DNA from: Erythrobacteraceae bacterium Alg239-R51
GTDB lineage: Bacteria; Pseudomonadota; Alphaproteobacteria; Sphingomonadales; Sphingomonadaceae
Direction of reading: 5' to 3'
Assembly (NCBI GenBank): GCA_947331495.1
Contig: CAMZOI010000001.1
Span: 2,046,001 to 2,110,000 of the forward strand
Length of the DNA stretch: 64,000 bases
The notes under the pieces: model-generated
Database searches by the model: none
What the model saw: only the letters and a program-made list of their open reading frames with translations
What the model was told of the DNA's origin: nothing
Position numbers and translations under genes: made by a program
Shown here: positions 44,567 through 53,112 of the stretch, one piece after another
Numbering within the stretch: the first letter of the stretch is position 1
How the letters are laid out: each line of letters opens with the position of its first letter

Positions 44567-46389
44567 CTTTCCACCTCGAACAGATCCGCAAGTTGCTCGA
44601 TAATCGTCCCGCCGAGCTGTTCGACATCCATAATCGTCACCGAACGCTTGTAATACCGCGTCACGTCGTGCCCGATGCCGATGGCCGCGAGTTGCACGGG
44701 GGATTGCTTCTCGATCCAGTCGATCACCTTGCGCAGATGCGTTTCGAGATAGCCTGCCGTATTCACGCTCAGCGTGCTGTCGTCGACCGGCGCACCGTCG
44801 GAAATCACCATCAGGATGCGGCGGTCCTCGGGGCGGCGGAGGAGGCGGTCGTGGGCCCAGAGCAGCGCCTCGCCGTCGATGTTTTCCTTCAGCAGCCCTT
44901 CGCGCATCATCAGGCCGAGATTGCGGCGCGCCCGGCGCCAGGGTTCATCGGCCTTCTTGTAGAGGATGTGGCGCAGATCGTTCAGGCGGCCGGGATTGGC
45001 CGGGCGCCCGTCGGACAACCAGTTCTCACGGCTCTGCCCGCCTTTCCATGCGCGGGTCGTGAAGCCGAGGATTTCGGTCTTCACCCCGCACCGCTCCAGC
45101 GTCCGCGCCAGGATATCGGCGCTGATCGCGGCGATACTGATCGGCCGCCCGCGCATCGATCCGGAATTGTCGATCAGCAGCGTGACGACCGTATCCTTGA
45201 ACTCGGTATCGCGCTCTATCTTGTAGGACAGCGCATGGCCGGGGCTGACGACGACGCGGGTCAGGCGCGCGGCATCCAGCAAGCCTTCTTCCTGATCGAA
45301 ATCCCAGCTGCGGTTCTGCTGTGCCATCAGGCGGCGCTGGAGGCGGTTGGCGAGCCTGGTCACGATGCCCTGCAATCCGGCCAGTTGGCTGTCTAGATAG
45401 GTACGCAGCCGCTCCAGTTCTTCCATGTCGCACAGTTCGGCCGCTTCGATTTCCTCGTCGAACTGTTCGGTATAGGCGGAATACTGGAAGGTTTCGGGGA
45501 AGTCGGTCCAAGGGCGGTTGGGGCGGACCGGCTGCATGCCTTCCTCGCCATCGTCCGAGGGGTCGCCGTCGGACATTTCCTGATCGCCTTCGATCTCCTG
45601 GTCGGCGTCGCCCTCCGCTTCCCCATCGGTCACGTCGGAGCGGGCATCGGTTTCCTGCGGCTCGGCCCCGCCCTCGTCCTCCTCGTCGGTCTCGCTTTCG
45701 TCCTCGGGCGTCTCGCCCTCGTCCTCGTCACCCTCTTCGCTGTCGGAGGCATCCGGATTATCCGGAAGGGTCAGATCGAGATGACGGAGCATGTCGAGCG
45801 TGAGATCCTGAAACGCCCTCTGATCGTCCAATGCATCGGCCAGTCCGTCCATGTCGGTGCCGATCTTGTCGAGAATGTCCTGCCGGACCATGTCGACCGC
45901 CTCGCGCGCCCGCTGCGGAACATCTTCTCCGGTCAGCGCCTCGCGCAACATCAGCGACAGTGCCGTCGGCAGCGGCACGTCCTTCGCTTCGTCGGCACGG
46001 ACTATGGGATCGGCGGCAGTGCGCATCTCTACGGCAGAAGCAAGGTTGCCGCGAATACCTGCATAACGGGTCGAGCCGATCGCCTCGTAACGGACCTGCT
46101 CGATCGCGTCGTAGCAGGCGCGCGCAATCGTCTCGGGCGGCGCGCCGGCATCGTGCAGCTTTTCGTCATGGTGGCGCAGACGCAGAGCGAAACTGTCGGC
46201 AAAGCCGCGCGCTTCGGTGGCCTGGTCACGAGGCAGATTGCGCCCCGGCAGCGGCACGCGAAAGTTCTTGCCCGACTGCGCCGGGTTGTCCGCGCTCCAG
46301 GCGATTTCGACCTCTTCCTCCTGCGCCAGCGCGCGCGAAGCGCCGGTCAGGGCCTGCTTGAAACGGTCGAGGGGTGTCTGGTCGGTCAT
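44563..46389 (-). CDS. cobT: CobT-like cobaltochelatase subunit
   Basis: 608-residue protein of the CobT family. The N-terminal third (about 1-200) is the CobT domain; residues about 205-290 are a very acidic, Glu/Asp-rich spacer; the C-terminal vWA domain has the MIDAS motif [11 protein letters not shown] and later [14 protein letters not shown]. In the aerobic B12 pathway CobT works with AAA+ CobS and CobN. No cobS, cobN or other cob gene is in the window. Sphingomonads often keep cobST without full cobalamin synthesis, so the AAA+/MIDAS pair may do another chaperone-like job. Confidence 0.9.
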   Translation of the reverse strand: MTDQTPLDRFKQALTGASRALAQEEEVEIAWSADNPAQSGKNFRVPLPGRNLPRDQATEARGFADSFALRLRHHDEKLHDAGAPPETIARACYDAIEQVRYEAIGSTRYAGIRGNLASAVEMRTAADPIVRADEAKDVPLPTALSLMLREALTGEDVPQRAREAVDMVRQDILDKIGTDMDGLADALDDQRAFQDLTLDMLRHLDLTLPDNPDASDSEEGDEDEGETPEDESETDEEDEGGAEPQETDARSDVTDGEAEGDADQEIEGDQEMSDGDPSDDGEEGMQPVRPNRPWTDFPETFQYSAYTEQFDEEIEAAELCDMEELERLRTYLDSQLAGLQGIVTRLANRLQRRLMAQQNRSWDFDQEEGLLDAARLTRVVVSPGHALSYKIERDTEFKDTVVTLLIDNSGSMRGRPISIAAISADILARTLERCGVKTEILGFTTRAWKGGQSRENWLSDGRPANPGRLNDLRHILYKKADEPWRRARRNLGLMMREGLLKENIDGEALLWAHDRLLRRPEDRRILMVISDGAPVDDSTLSVNTAGYLETHLRKVIDWIEKQSPVQLAAIGIGHDVTRYYKRSVTIMDVEQLGGTIIEQLADLFEVES

Positions 46390-46473
46390 TTGTCTCCATG
46401 ACCCCGGCGAGGGCGAGGTCTCAGCAAGCTAATTCGGAACGGGCCGCCTTAGGCCGCTGCCCTGGCCGGAATT

Positions 46474-47127
46474 TCAAAGGATCGACTGCCCCGTTTTCTT
46501 CCAGTCGGCAAGAAAACCTTCGATGCCCTTGTCGGTCAGGATATGCTTGAACAGCCCCTTGATGACGGCAGGCGGCATGGTCGCGACATCGGCGCCGATG
46601 CGGGCGCTCTGCAAAACGTGCACCGGATTGCGGATCGAGGCGACGAGGATCTCGGTGGTAAAGTCGTAATTGTTGTAGATCGTCCGGATATCGGCGATCA
46701 ATTCCATTCCATCGAAGCCGTTATCGTCATGCCGACCGACGAAGGGCGAGACGAAGCTCGCGCCCGCCTTTGCCGCTAGCAAGGCCTGGTTCGCGGAGAA
46801 GCAGAGGGTGACGTTCACCATCGTGCCGTCCGAGGACAGCTTCTTGCAGGTCTTCAGCCCGTCGATCGTCAGGGGCACCTTGATGCATACATTGTCTGCG
46901 ATCCTGCGCAGCTTCTCGGCCTCTTTCATCATCGTGTCGTGATCGAGAGCGACGACTTCCGCGCTGACCGGTCCGTCTACCAGACCGCAGATCTCCTTCG
47001 TAACTTCCATGAAGTCCCGCCCCGACTTGGCGATCAGCGAAGGATTGGTGGTGACACCATCGAGCAGACCGGTGTCGGCCATCTCGCTGATCTCGGCAAT
47101 GTCGGCGGTGTCGACGAAAAACTTCAT
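46474..47127 (-). CDS. fsa: Transaldolase/fructose-6-phosphate aldolase family protein
   Basis: 217-residue short transaldolase (TalC/FSA subfamily). The N-terminal [13 protein letters not shown] and [16 protein letters not shown] are diagnostic, and the Schiff-base Lys is in [12 protein letters not shown]. Short enzymes act either as transaldolase or as fructose-6-phosphate aldolase; activity cannot be settled here. CCGGAG lies 6 bases before the ATG. It is separate from cobT by 84 bases. Confidence 0.93.
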   Translation of the reverse strand: MKFFVDTADIAEISEMADTGLLDGVTTNPSLIAKSGRDFMEVTKEICGLVDGPVSAEVVALDHDTMMKEAEKLRRIADNVCIKVPLTIDGLKTCKKLSSDGTMVNVTLCFSANQALLAAKAGASFVSPFVGRHDDNGFDGMELIADIRTIYNNYDFTTEILVASIRNPVHVLQSARIGADVATMPPAVIKGLFKHILTDKGIEGFLADWKKTGQSIL

Positions 47128-47192
47128 GTGCGGCTCCGGAGGGTTTTACGATTCCCTGATGCCTTAGCGTTCGCCACGCACCGCGGCTAGTA

Positions 47193-47900
47193 TCAGGCAC
47201 CCGCGCCGAAAACGCCAATGATGAGAGGATCGTTTGTCGAACGGGGATTTCGGCGGATCGCAGCTTCTTCGTTGCCGATCTCGCGCCAGATCGTGTTGTC
47301 GATGCTGGTTGCGACGTTTCTCGCCACGCCGCTTATATCGACGCCGGTTAGGCCGGAAATCAACTCTTCGACGAGCGGATCGCTCGCCACTCGCATGGCA
47401 GTGCCGAGTTCGGGCACCATCGCCTCGATCAGCGTACGGCCCATCGCTCCACGCAGGAACCCGGTCGCCGCGGTCGGGCCGCCGTTGACGAGGTCGATGG
47501 CGTTCTGCACGCCGATCGTGCGCACGGCATCGGTGACAAGGGGTGCAGCCCGCTCCGCACCCTCATAGGCGACCGCGCCAAACGCGTTTTCGAGCCGGTT
47601 CTTGAACAGCGTCGAGGTGAGGATACGTGTCAGCACATCGCCGCGCGTGCCGATCATGTTACCAAGACCAAGCTCGGCCACCTGGCGGTCCCAGTAACCG
47701 TCCGATTGCAGCATCCTGGCAAAGGCCCGCTCGCTCGACAGGAACAGCATGCGCTGGATTGCATCGGTCAGGCCGAAGCCGCCCAGACTAGCACATCCCG
47801 GCAAGGCGACAAGCCCGCCCGATGCGAGCAATCCGCCCATGAAAGCGCGTCGACCTGTTGCCTTGTCCCCGATGCCGGGTTTCACGAAAATATCGGTCAT
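47193..47900 (-). CDS. DUF4197 family lipoprotein, probable Tat substrate
   Basis: 235-residue protein. The N-terminus has a twin-arginine pair in TGRRAFMGGLLASGG and a lipobox VALPGC, so it is probably exported folded and lipidated. The rest is an all-helical domain resembling DUF4197 (SERAFARMLQSDGYWD, LTRILTSTLFKNRLENAFG). Function unknown. GAGGAC lies 8 bases before the ATG at 47900. It is divergent from priA across 64 bases. Confidence 0.75.
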   Translation of the reverse strand: MTDIFVKPGIGDKATGRRAFMGGLLASGGLVALPGCASLGGFGLTDAIQRMLFLSSERAFARMLQSDGYWDRQVAELGLGNMIGTRGDVLTRILTSTLFKNRLENAFGAVAYEGAERAAPLVTDAVRTIGVQNAIDLVNGGPTAATGFLRGAMGRTLIEAMVPELGTAMRVASDPLVEELISGLTGVDISGVARNVATSIDNTIWREIGNEEAAIRRNPRSTNDPLIIGVFGAGA

Positions 47901-47926
47901 ATCTGCAAGTCCTCTTCGCGCCACCC

Positions 47927-47955
47927 TTGTCTGTTCTCGCCCGCGCCGCCCATAT
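47927..47955 (+). promoter_or_regulatory. Promoter-like element of priA with a 12-bp palindrome over the -10
   Basis: TTGTCT (47927-47932), 17 bases, CCATAT (47950-47955), ending 9 bases before the priA ATG. The -10 lies in GCCCATATGGGC (47948-47959), a perfect 12-bp palindrome. Confidence 0.45.
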
Positions 47956-47964
47956 GGGCCACCG

Positions 47965-50130
47965 ATGAACCGCGTGCGCTGCCTCGTCCTCAATGCCGCC
48001 CTCGGCCCACTGGATTACACCGTGCCAGTCGGCATGAGCGTCGAACCCGGTTCGGTCGTGGAATGCCCACTTGGCCCACGCACCGTAATCGGGATCGTCT
48101 GGGAGGCAGAACGGCTGCCGGGCACCGACGTTCCGGCGGAAAAGCTGCGGCCGTTGCGCGGGATACTGCCAGTGCCGCCCCTGTCCGCACCGCTTCGACG
48201 ACTGATCGAATGGACTGCGGATTATTACGTCGCTTCGCTGTCGAGCGTGGCGCGGATGGCGCTGTCTTCGGGCGGAGCGCTGAAAGGTCCGGCGAGCATC
48301 ACCGAATACCGGCTGACCGGTGGCCTGCCCGAACGGATGACGCCGCAGCGACAGGCGGCGATGGAGGCACTCGAAAGCGAACAGGCGACCATCCGCGAGT
48401 TGGCTGGCATCGCCGGTGTTTCGGAAGGGGTGCTGCGCGGGTTGGTAAACCAAGGCGTGCTCGAACCCGTCGAAGTCGACTGCGACCGTCCCTATGATGA
48501 GGCGCGTCCCGAGTTCGCGGAGATCGACCTCAGCCAGGACCAGGGCGAAGCGGCGGCGGTTTTCTGCAATGCGGTTCGCGCGAAGAAGTTCGCGCCGTTC
48601 CTGCTCGACGGAGTTACCGGATCGGGCAAGACCGAAACCTATTTCGAACCCGTGGCCGAAGCGCTGCGAATGGGCAGACAGGTGCTGGTCCTGCTGCCGG
48701 AAATCGCGCTGACCGAGAACTTTCTCCAGCGTTTCGAGGAACGCTTCGGCGCAAGTCCGGTGCTGTGGCATTCAAGCCTGAAATCGACCGAGCGGCGCCG
48801 CGCCTGGCGCAATGTTGCGAGTGGCGATGCGCAGGTCGTGGTCGGCGCGCGATCAGCGCTGTTTCTGCCCTTCCACGATCTTGGCCTGATCGTCGTCGAC
48901 GAGGCGCACGAAACGAGCTTCAAACAGGAAGACGGGGTGCGCTACAATGCGCGCGATGTCGCGGTGATGCGCGCGCATTTCGAAAGTTTGCCGGTGCTGC
49001 TCGCCAGTGCCACGCCCGCGCTGGAAAGTCTCCAGATGGCCGAGAGTGGCATATACACCAAGGTCGAACTGCCGAGCCGTTTCGGCGGAGCAGAGTTGCC
49101 CAGCATCGATACGGTCGATCTGACACAAGAGAAACCGCCCACCGGCATGTGGCTCGCCCAGAGGCTGGTCGACGGGATCGAGGACCGGCTGGCACGCGGA
49201 GAACAATCGCTCCTGTTCCTAAACCGGCGCGGTTATGCCCCGCTGACGCTTTGCCGGAATTGCGGATTTCGCTTCCAGTGTCCCAATTGCAGCGCATGGC
49301 TGGTCGAGCATCGCTTTACCCGTCGCCTGGCCTGCCACCATTGCGGACACGAAACGCCCAGCCCCGAGGCATGCCCCGATTGCGGCGAGCCCGACTGTCT
49401 CGTCGCCTGCGGGCCCGGGGTTGAGCGAATTGCCGACGAGGTCGCCGAACGACTGCCCGACGCACGCGTTTTTGTTGCCACATCGGACACGCTCAACTCG
49501 CCCGGACGCGCCGCCGAGTTCATCGCCGCGGTCGAGGCGAAAGAGATTGACGTGATCGTCGGGACGCAATTGGTAAGCAAGGGGTTCCACTTTCCCGAAC
49601 TCACGCTGGTCGGTGTGGTCGATGCCGATCTCGGCCTCGAGGGCGGCGATCTGCGGGCCGGGGAGCGGACATACCAGCAGGTTGCGCAGGTCGCCGGCCG
49701 CGCGGGTCGCGGCGAGAAGCCGGGCGAAGTGCTGATCCAGACCCGCCACCCCGAGGCCAGCGTGATCGCCGCGCTTGCCGCAGGCGACCGCGACGCGTTC
49801 TACTCCGCCGAGACCGAAATGCGCCGCGAGGCAGGCGCGCCGCCCTTCGGACGCTGGGCTTCGATCATCGTGTCGAGCGAGGACGATGCCGAAGCGCGAG
49901 AAGCTGCCCACCGCATCGGCGCCACTCGGCCCGATGTTGAAGACTGCCTTATCCTTGGCCCTGCTCCCGCCCCGATGGCGCTTTTGCGCGGTCGCTACCG
50001 CTACCGACTGCTGATGAACGCCCGAAGAAGCGTGCAGTTACAGGACGTTATCCGGCGCTGGCTCGGGGCGATCGACCACCCGCCCGGGGTGCGCGTGGCG
50101 GTGGATGTCGACCCGTACAGCTTCGTCTAG
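47965..50130 (+). CDS. priA: Primosomal replication protein N' (helicase PriA)
   Basis: 721-residue superfamily 2 helicase that restarts stalled replication forks. Walker A is GVTGSGKTETYFE, Walker B is VVDEAHETSFKQ, and the zinc-binding region is CRNCGFRFQCPNC, CHHCGHE, CPDCGEPDC with the expected eight cysteines. Conserved helicase motifs include GYAPLTLCRNCG and QVAGRAGRGEKPGEV. The start is the ATG at 47965, where homology begins; earlier codons would run through the divergent promoter region. Confidence 0.96.
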   Translation: MNRVRCLVLNAALGPLDYTVPVGMSVEPGSVVECPLGPRTVIGIVWEAERLPGTDVPAEKLRPLRGILPVPPLSAPLRRLIEWTADYYVASLSSVARMALSSGGALKGPASITEYRLTGGLPERMTPQRQAAMEALESEQATIRELAGIAGVSEGVLRGLVNQGVLEPVEVDCDRPYDEARPEFAEIDLSQDQGEAAAVFCNAVRAKKFAPFLLDGVTGSGKTETYFEPVAEALRMGRQVLVLLPEIALTENFLQRFEERFGASPVLWHSSLKSTERRRAWRNVASGDAQVVVGARSALFLPFHDLGLIVVDEAHETSFKQEDGVRYNARDVAVMRAHFESLPVLLASATPALESLQMAESGIYTKVELPSRFGGAELPSIDTVDLTQEKPPTGMWLAQRLVDGIEDRLARGEQSLLFLNRRGYAPLTLCRNCGFRFQCPNCSAWLVEHRFTRRLACHHCGHETPSPEACPDCGEPDCLVACGPGVERIADEVAERLPDARVFVATSDTLNSPGRAAEFIAAVEAKEIDVIVGTQLVSKGFHFPELTLVGVVDADLGLEGGDLRAGERTYQQVAQVAGRAGRGEKPGEVLIQTRHPEASVIAALAAGDRDAFYSAETEMRREAGAPPFGRWASIIVSSEDDAEAREAAHRIGATRPDVEDCLILGPAPAPMALLRGRYRYRLLMNARRSVQLQDVIRRWLGAIDHPPGVRVAVDVDPYSFV

Positions 50131-50169
50131 CGCCCGGCAGGGTGCGAATCATACGCTTGGATGGCGTCC

Positions 50170-50194
50170 GGAACACCGTTCGATACCGTCCGTT
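50170..50194 (+). promoter_or_regulatory. EcfG-type promoter upstream of the photolyase
   Basis: GGAAC (50170-50174), 16 bases, CGTT (50191-50194): exact match to GGAAC-N16/17-CGTT. Predicted start near 50201-50205, about 80 bases before the photolyase ATG. Confidence 0.65.
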
Positions 50195-50234
50195 CGGAAG
50201 TTCACATCATCCGACGGGAGAGGCAGGAACTACT

Positions 50235-50270
50235 ATGACGCTCGGCATGACCGGCAAGAACGCAAGCTAA
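50235..50270 (+). CDS. Possible 11-residue leader peptide upstream of the photolyase
   Basis: ATG at 50235 with AGGA 6-9 bases upstream, reading MTLGMTGKNAS then TAA, 15 bases before the photolyase ATG, which has no ribosome site of its own. Could couple translation or be chance; no independent coding evidence. Confidence 0.3.
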   Translation: MTLGMTGKNAS

Positions 50271-50285
50271 GCCCCGCACCGCCCC

Positions 50286-51842
50286 ATGCCCGACCCCGTC
50301 CTTGTCCCAATTCTCGGCGATCAGTTGTCCCGCAATCTTGCCAGCCTGCGCGGGCGGACCAAGGACGATACGGTCATCCTGATGATGGAGGTCCGGGACG
50401 AGGCGACCTACGTCAAGCATCACAAGCAGAAGATCGTGCTGATCTTTTCCGCCATGCGGCACTTTGCGAACGAGTTGCGCGATGCCGGATGGACAGTCGA
50501 TTACGTCCAGCTCGACAATAAGGACAATTCAGGCAGTTTCACCGGCGAGGTGGCGCGCGCGATCGAGGAGCATGTTCCGCGCCTGGTCAGCGTGGTCGAG
50601 GCGGGCGAATGGCGGGTGCGCGAGGATATCGACCAATGGGCCGACAAGTTCGCCTGCAAGGTCGAGATCTTGCGCGACGACCGGTTCGTCTGCAGCCAGT
50701 CCGAGTTCGACGACTGGGCCGAGGACCGCAACGCGCTGCGGATGGAATTCTTCTATCGCGAAATGCGACGCAAGACCGGCCTGCTGATGACCGAGGACGG
50801 CAAGCCCGAAGGGGGCGAATGGAATTACGATAGCGAGAACCGCAAACCGCCCAAGGAAGGATTGTCGGCGCCCGAGCGTCCGAAATTCGAACCGGACGAG
50901 ATCACGCAGGAAGTCATCGCCCTCGTCGAAGACAGGTTCGCCGATCATTTCGGCGCGCTCGACAGTTTCGGGTGGCCCGTTACCCGCGCACAGGCAGAAG
51001 AATGCGCCGACGCGTTCTTCGCGGAACGGATCGAACGGTTCGGGCCCTACCAGGATGCCATGGTCGCAGGCGAGGACGACCTGTTCCACTCGATGCTCTC
51101 GACCAGCATCAATCTCGGCCTGCTCGACCCGCTGGAACTGTGCGAACGAGCGGAACAGGCCTATGCCGATGGCAAGGCGCCGCTCAATTCGGTCGAGGGG
51201 TTCATTCGCCAGATCATCGGCTGGCGCGAATATGTTCGCGGCTTCTACTGGCGCCAGATGCCGCACCTTCAGAAAGCCAATGCGCTCAACGCGCAGCGCG
51301 GCCTGCCGGAGTTCTACTGGACCGGCGAGACCGACATGGCCTGTCTTGCCGACTGCATCCGATCGACACGCGACAATGCCCACGCGCATCATATCCAGCG
51401 GCTGATGGTGCTCGGCAATTTCTGCCTGCTGGCGGGCATCAACCCGCGCGAGGTGCAGGACTGGTATCTTGTCGTCTATGCCGATGCGTATGAGTGGGTC
51501 GAGCTACCCAACGTTTCGGCCATGATACTCTACGCCGATGGCGGCGAACTGGCGAGCAAGCCCTATGCGGCAAGCGGAAACTACATCAACAAGATGAGCA
51601 ATTACTGCAAGGAGTGCACCTATTCGCCATCCAAGAAGACCGGTGAAGGTGCCTGCCCCTTCAATCCGCTCTACTGGCATTTCATGGACCGCCATCGGGA
51701 TCGCCTCGAGATGAACAATCGCGTCGGACGCGTCTATCAGAACTGGGACCGCATGGGCGAAGACCGCCAGAAAGAATACCTCGACAGCGCCGAGGCGTTT
51801 CTCGATCAATTGAAGCCAGCCGGCAAGGCGTGGGCGCGTTAA
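50286..51842 (+). CDS. Iron-sulfur bacterial cryptochrome/photolyase (FeS-BCP, PhrB-like)
   Basis: 518-residue flavoprotein of the FeS-BCP class, which includes (6-4) photolyases. It begins with the antenna Rossmann domain (PVLVPILGDQLSRNLASLRG). The helical FAD domain has GFIRQIIGWREYVRGFYW and HAHHIQRLMVLGNFCLLAG, with the class-specific His-His-Ile-Gln pattern. The [4Fe-4S] cysteines are probably in CLADC, YCKECTYSP and EGACPFNPLYW. Activity on DNA versus signalling cannot be separated by sequence. An EcfG-type promoter and a possible leader peptide precede it; no ribosome site is visible. Confidence 0.92.
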   Translation: MPDPVLVPILGDQLSRNLASLRGRTKDDTVILMMEVRDEATYVKHHKQKIVLIFSAMRHFANELRDAGWTVDYVQLDNKDNSGSFTGEVARAIEEHVPRLVSVVEAGEWRVREDIDQWADKFACKVEILRDDRFVCSQSEFDDWAEDRNALRMEFFYREMRRKTGLLMTEDGKPEGGEWNYDSENRKPPKEGLSAPERPKFEPDEITQEVIALVEDRFADHFGALDSFGWPVTRAQAEECADAFFAERIERFGPYQDAMVAGEDDLFHSMLSTSINLGLLDPLELCERAEQAYADGKAPLNSVEGFIRQIIGWREYVRGFYWRQMPHLQKANALNAQRGLPEFYWTGETDMACLADCIRSTRDNAHAHHIQRLMVLGNFCLLAGINPREVQDWYLVVYADAYEWVELPNVSAMILYADGGELASKPYAASGNYINKMSNYCKECTYSPSKKTGEGACPFNPLYWHFMDRHRDRLEMNNRVGRVYQNWDRMGEDRQKEYLDSAEAFLDQLKPAGKAWAR

Positions 51843-51948
51843 CAGTTTGCTATTATTCCTGTATCAACAGGAGCGCCCAATTACCGTTGTCCGAACCTCA
51901 CATGTACCAGAATTGGACGCTGTCAAACTCCATGCTGTTGCCAAACTC

Positions 51949-51978
51949 TTGCACTGTCAGAAATCGGCAATCCATAGT
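51949..51978 (+). promoter_or_regulatory. Promoter-like element of a hypothetical gene
   Basis: TTGCAC (51949-51954), 18 bases, CATAGT (51973-51978); the -10 ends 6 bases before the ATG at 51985. Consistent with a leaderless message. Confidence 0.35.
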
Positions 51979-51984
51979 ACGAGT

Positions 51985-52476
51985 ATGCTTGTGAAGAGGA
52001 TGGCAAACCAAATACCCCTTTCCCCGGCAGAATGGTTCGACCGTCTGCGGCGCACGGACGCGCGGCTTGCCGCGCGGACGATCGATATGGAAGCCGGTTT
52101 GCGCCACGCGTTTCACCTGCTGCAGATCGCACCTGGACTGTTGGCAGAGATGTTCGGCGTCGATACCACCGAAGAGCAGTTCGAAACCTGGCTCGAAGAT
52201 GGGGCCTACGACCAGGCGGCTCGCGCACTGGTGGCGAACCACTTTCCTATAGAAATCAACGTGCCGGACGGGCACGCGACTGTCACGATCAGCGCTCCAT
52301 GGTTCGGGGCCAAGGGTGAAATGGTCGCATCGCACTCGAGCGAAGCTGTCTTGAGAGCCTGGCTTGCCTGCCTGCTGGATTTACAGAAAAAGGCGTCGGC
52401 CGCTTTCTTCAGTCATGCCGATCCAGCCCTGCATGGACACCGATCCGAATTGCATCGGCCGTCGACGATGCATTGA
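51985..52476 (+). CDS. Hypothetical protein overlapping the LuxR-type regulator gene
   Basis: 163-residue soluble protein. It has an amphipathic helical N-terminal half (SPAEWFDRLRRTDARLAART, EAGLRHAFHLLQIAPGLLAE) and a beta-rich second half (GHATVTISAPWFGAKGEMVA). No family recognised. I place the start at 51985, where a promoter-like element lies 6 bases upstream; 52000 is an alternative ATG. The last 68 bases overlap the opposite-strand LuxR-type gene, so expression of one could interfere with the other. Confidence 0.62.
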   Translation: MLVKRMANQIPLSPAEWFDRLRRTDARLAARTIDMEAGLRHAFHLLQIAPGLLAEMFGVDTTEEQFETWLEDGAYDQAARALVANHFPIEINVPDGHATVTISAPWFGAKGEMVASHSSEAVLRAWLACLLDLQKKASAAFFSHADPALHGHRSELHRPSTMH

Positions 52477-52888
52477 TCTTTTCGAACGCGTTCGCACGAT
52501 GAACTTCCACGGTTCGCGGACTGATTCCAAGCTCCCGCGCGATCGCCTTGCTGCTTAATCCACGCGTCACCAGTTCGAGCGTTTCGCGTTCGCGAGTCGT
52601 AAGGCCGGCGACGAGGTCCTGTGCATCCTGGCGATTGGCATTCTCTCTGCGTCGCAGGTTCTTGCGCGATGCCGCATCGGCTACCAGCATCTGTACTTTT
52701 TCGGGTGACAGCGGCGTCTCGAGATAGTCGAGCGCACCGGCGATGATTGCTTCGACCATCTTTTCCAAGTCGGACTTGTCTGCAGGCATAAGTTCGATCG
52801 CACCTGTTAAGATCCGCTCGCCGAAGGTGTATGCGAGCGGAAAACACCGACGTCGGTTGATGTCGCAAGTGCCGTCCGGGCCAGCCAA
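52409..52888 (-). CDS. Orphan LuxR/FixJ-type regulator with a truncated receiver
   Basis: 159-residue regulator. The C-terminal half is a clear LuxR HTH: LTTRERETLELVTRGLSSKA and IARELGISPRTVEVHRANAF. The N-terminal 80 residues match only the last alpha-beta-alpha part of a receiver (EAIIAGALDYLETPLSPEKV resembles the FixJ GAVDFLEKPF region); the phospho-acceptor Asp region is missing. An in-frame stop upstream shows the gene does not begin earlier. The start is TTG at 52888, six bases after GAAGGG (another TTG is at 52894). A 21-bp inverted repeat lies just upstream. Confidence 0.8.
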   Translation of the reverse strand: MAGPDGTCDINRRRCFPLAYTFGERILTGAIELMPADKSDLEKMVEAIIAGALDYLETPLSPEKVQMLVADAASRKNLRRRENANRQDAQDLVAGLTTRERETLELVTRGLSSKAIARELGISPRTVEVHRANAFEKINASSTADAIRIGVHAGLDRHD

Positions 52889-52905
52889 AAACAACCCTTC
52901 ATCGG

Positions 52906-52926
52906 CTTAACATATCTTATGTTAAG
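52906..52926. promoter_or_regulatory. 21-bp inverted repeat between the LuxR-type regulator and the aldehyde dehydrogenase
   Basis: CTTAACATA-TCT-TATGTTAAG, perfect 9-bp arms and 3-base spacer, AT-rich. It lies 12-18 bases before the regulator start, next to its ribosome site, and about 190 bases before the dehydrogenase gene. Probable operator, possibly autoregulatory. Confidence 0.55.
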
Positions 52927-53112
52927 GCTGACCCTTGTTAATTCCGACTGGTATCAATGCCGGTCCATTGGCGAACCATGGGTCCGGCGATACCGGCGAA
53001 GCGCTCGGGAACATCTTCGCTCTCAAGAGAGCCAATGACGGAATTTGCGCGGAACGAGAGAGCGGCGCGGCAATTGAAGTGCTGAACTCAAAAAATCTTA
53101 TCAGGATCCGCA

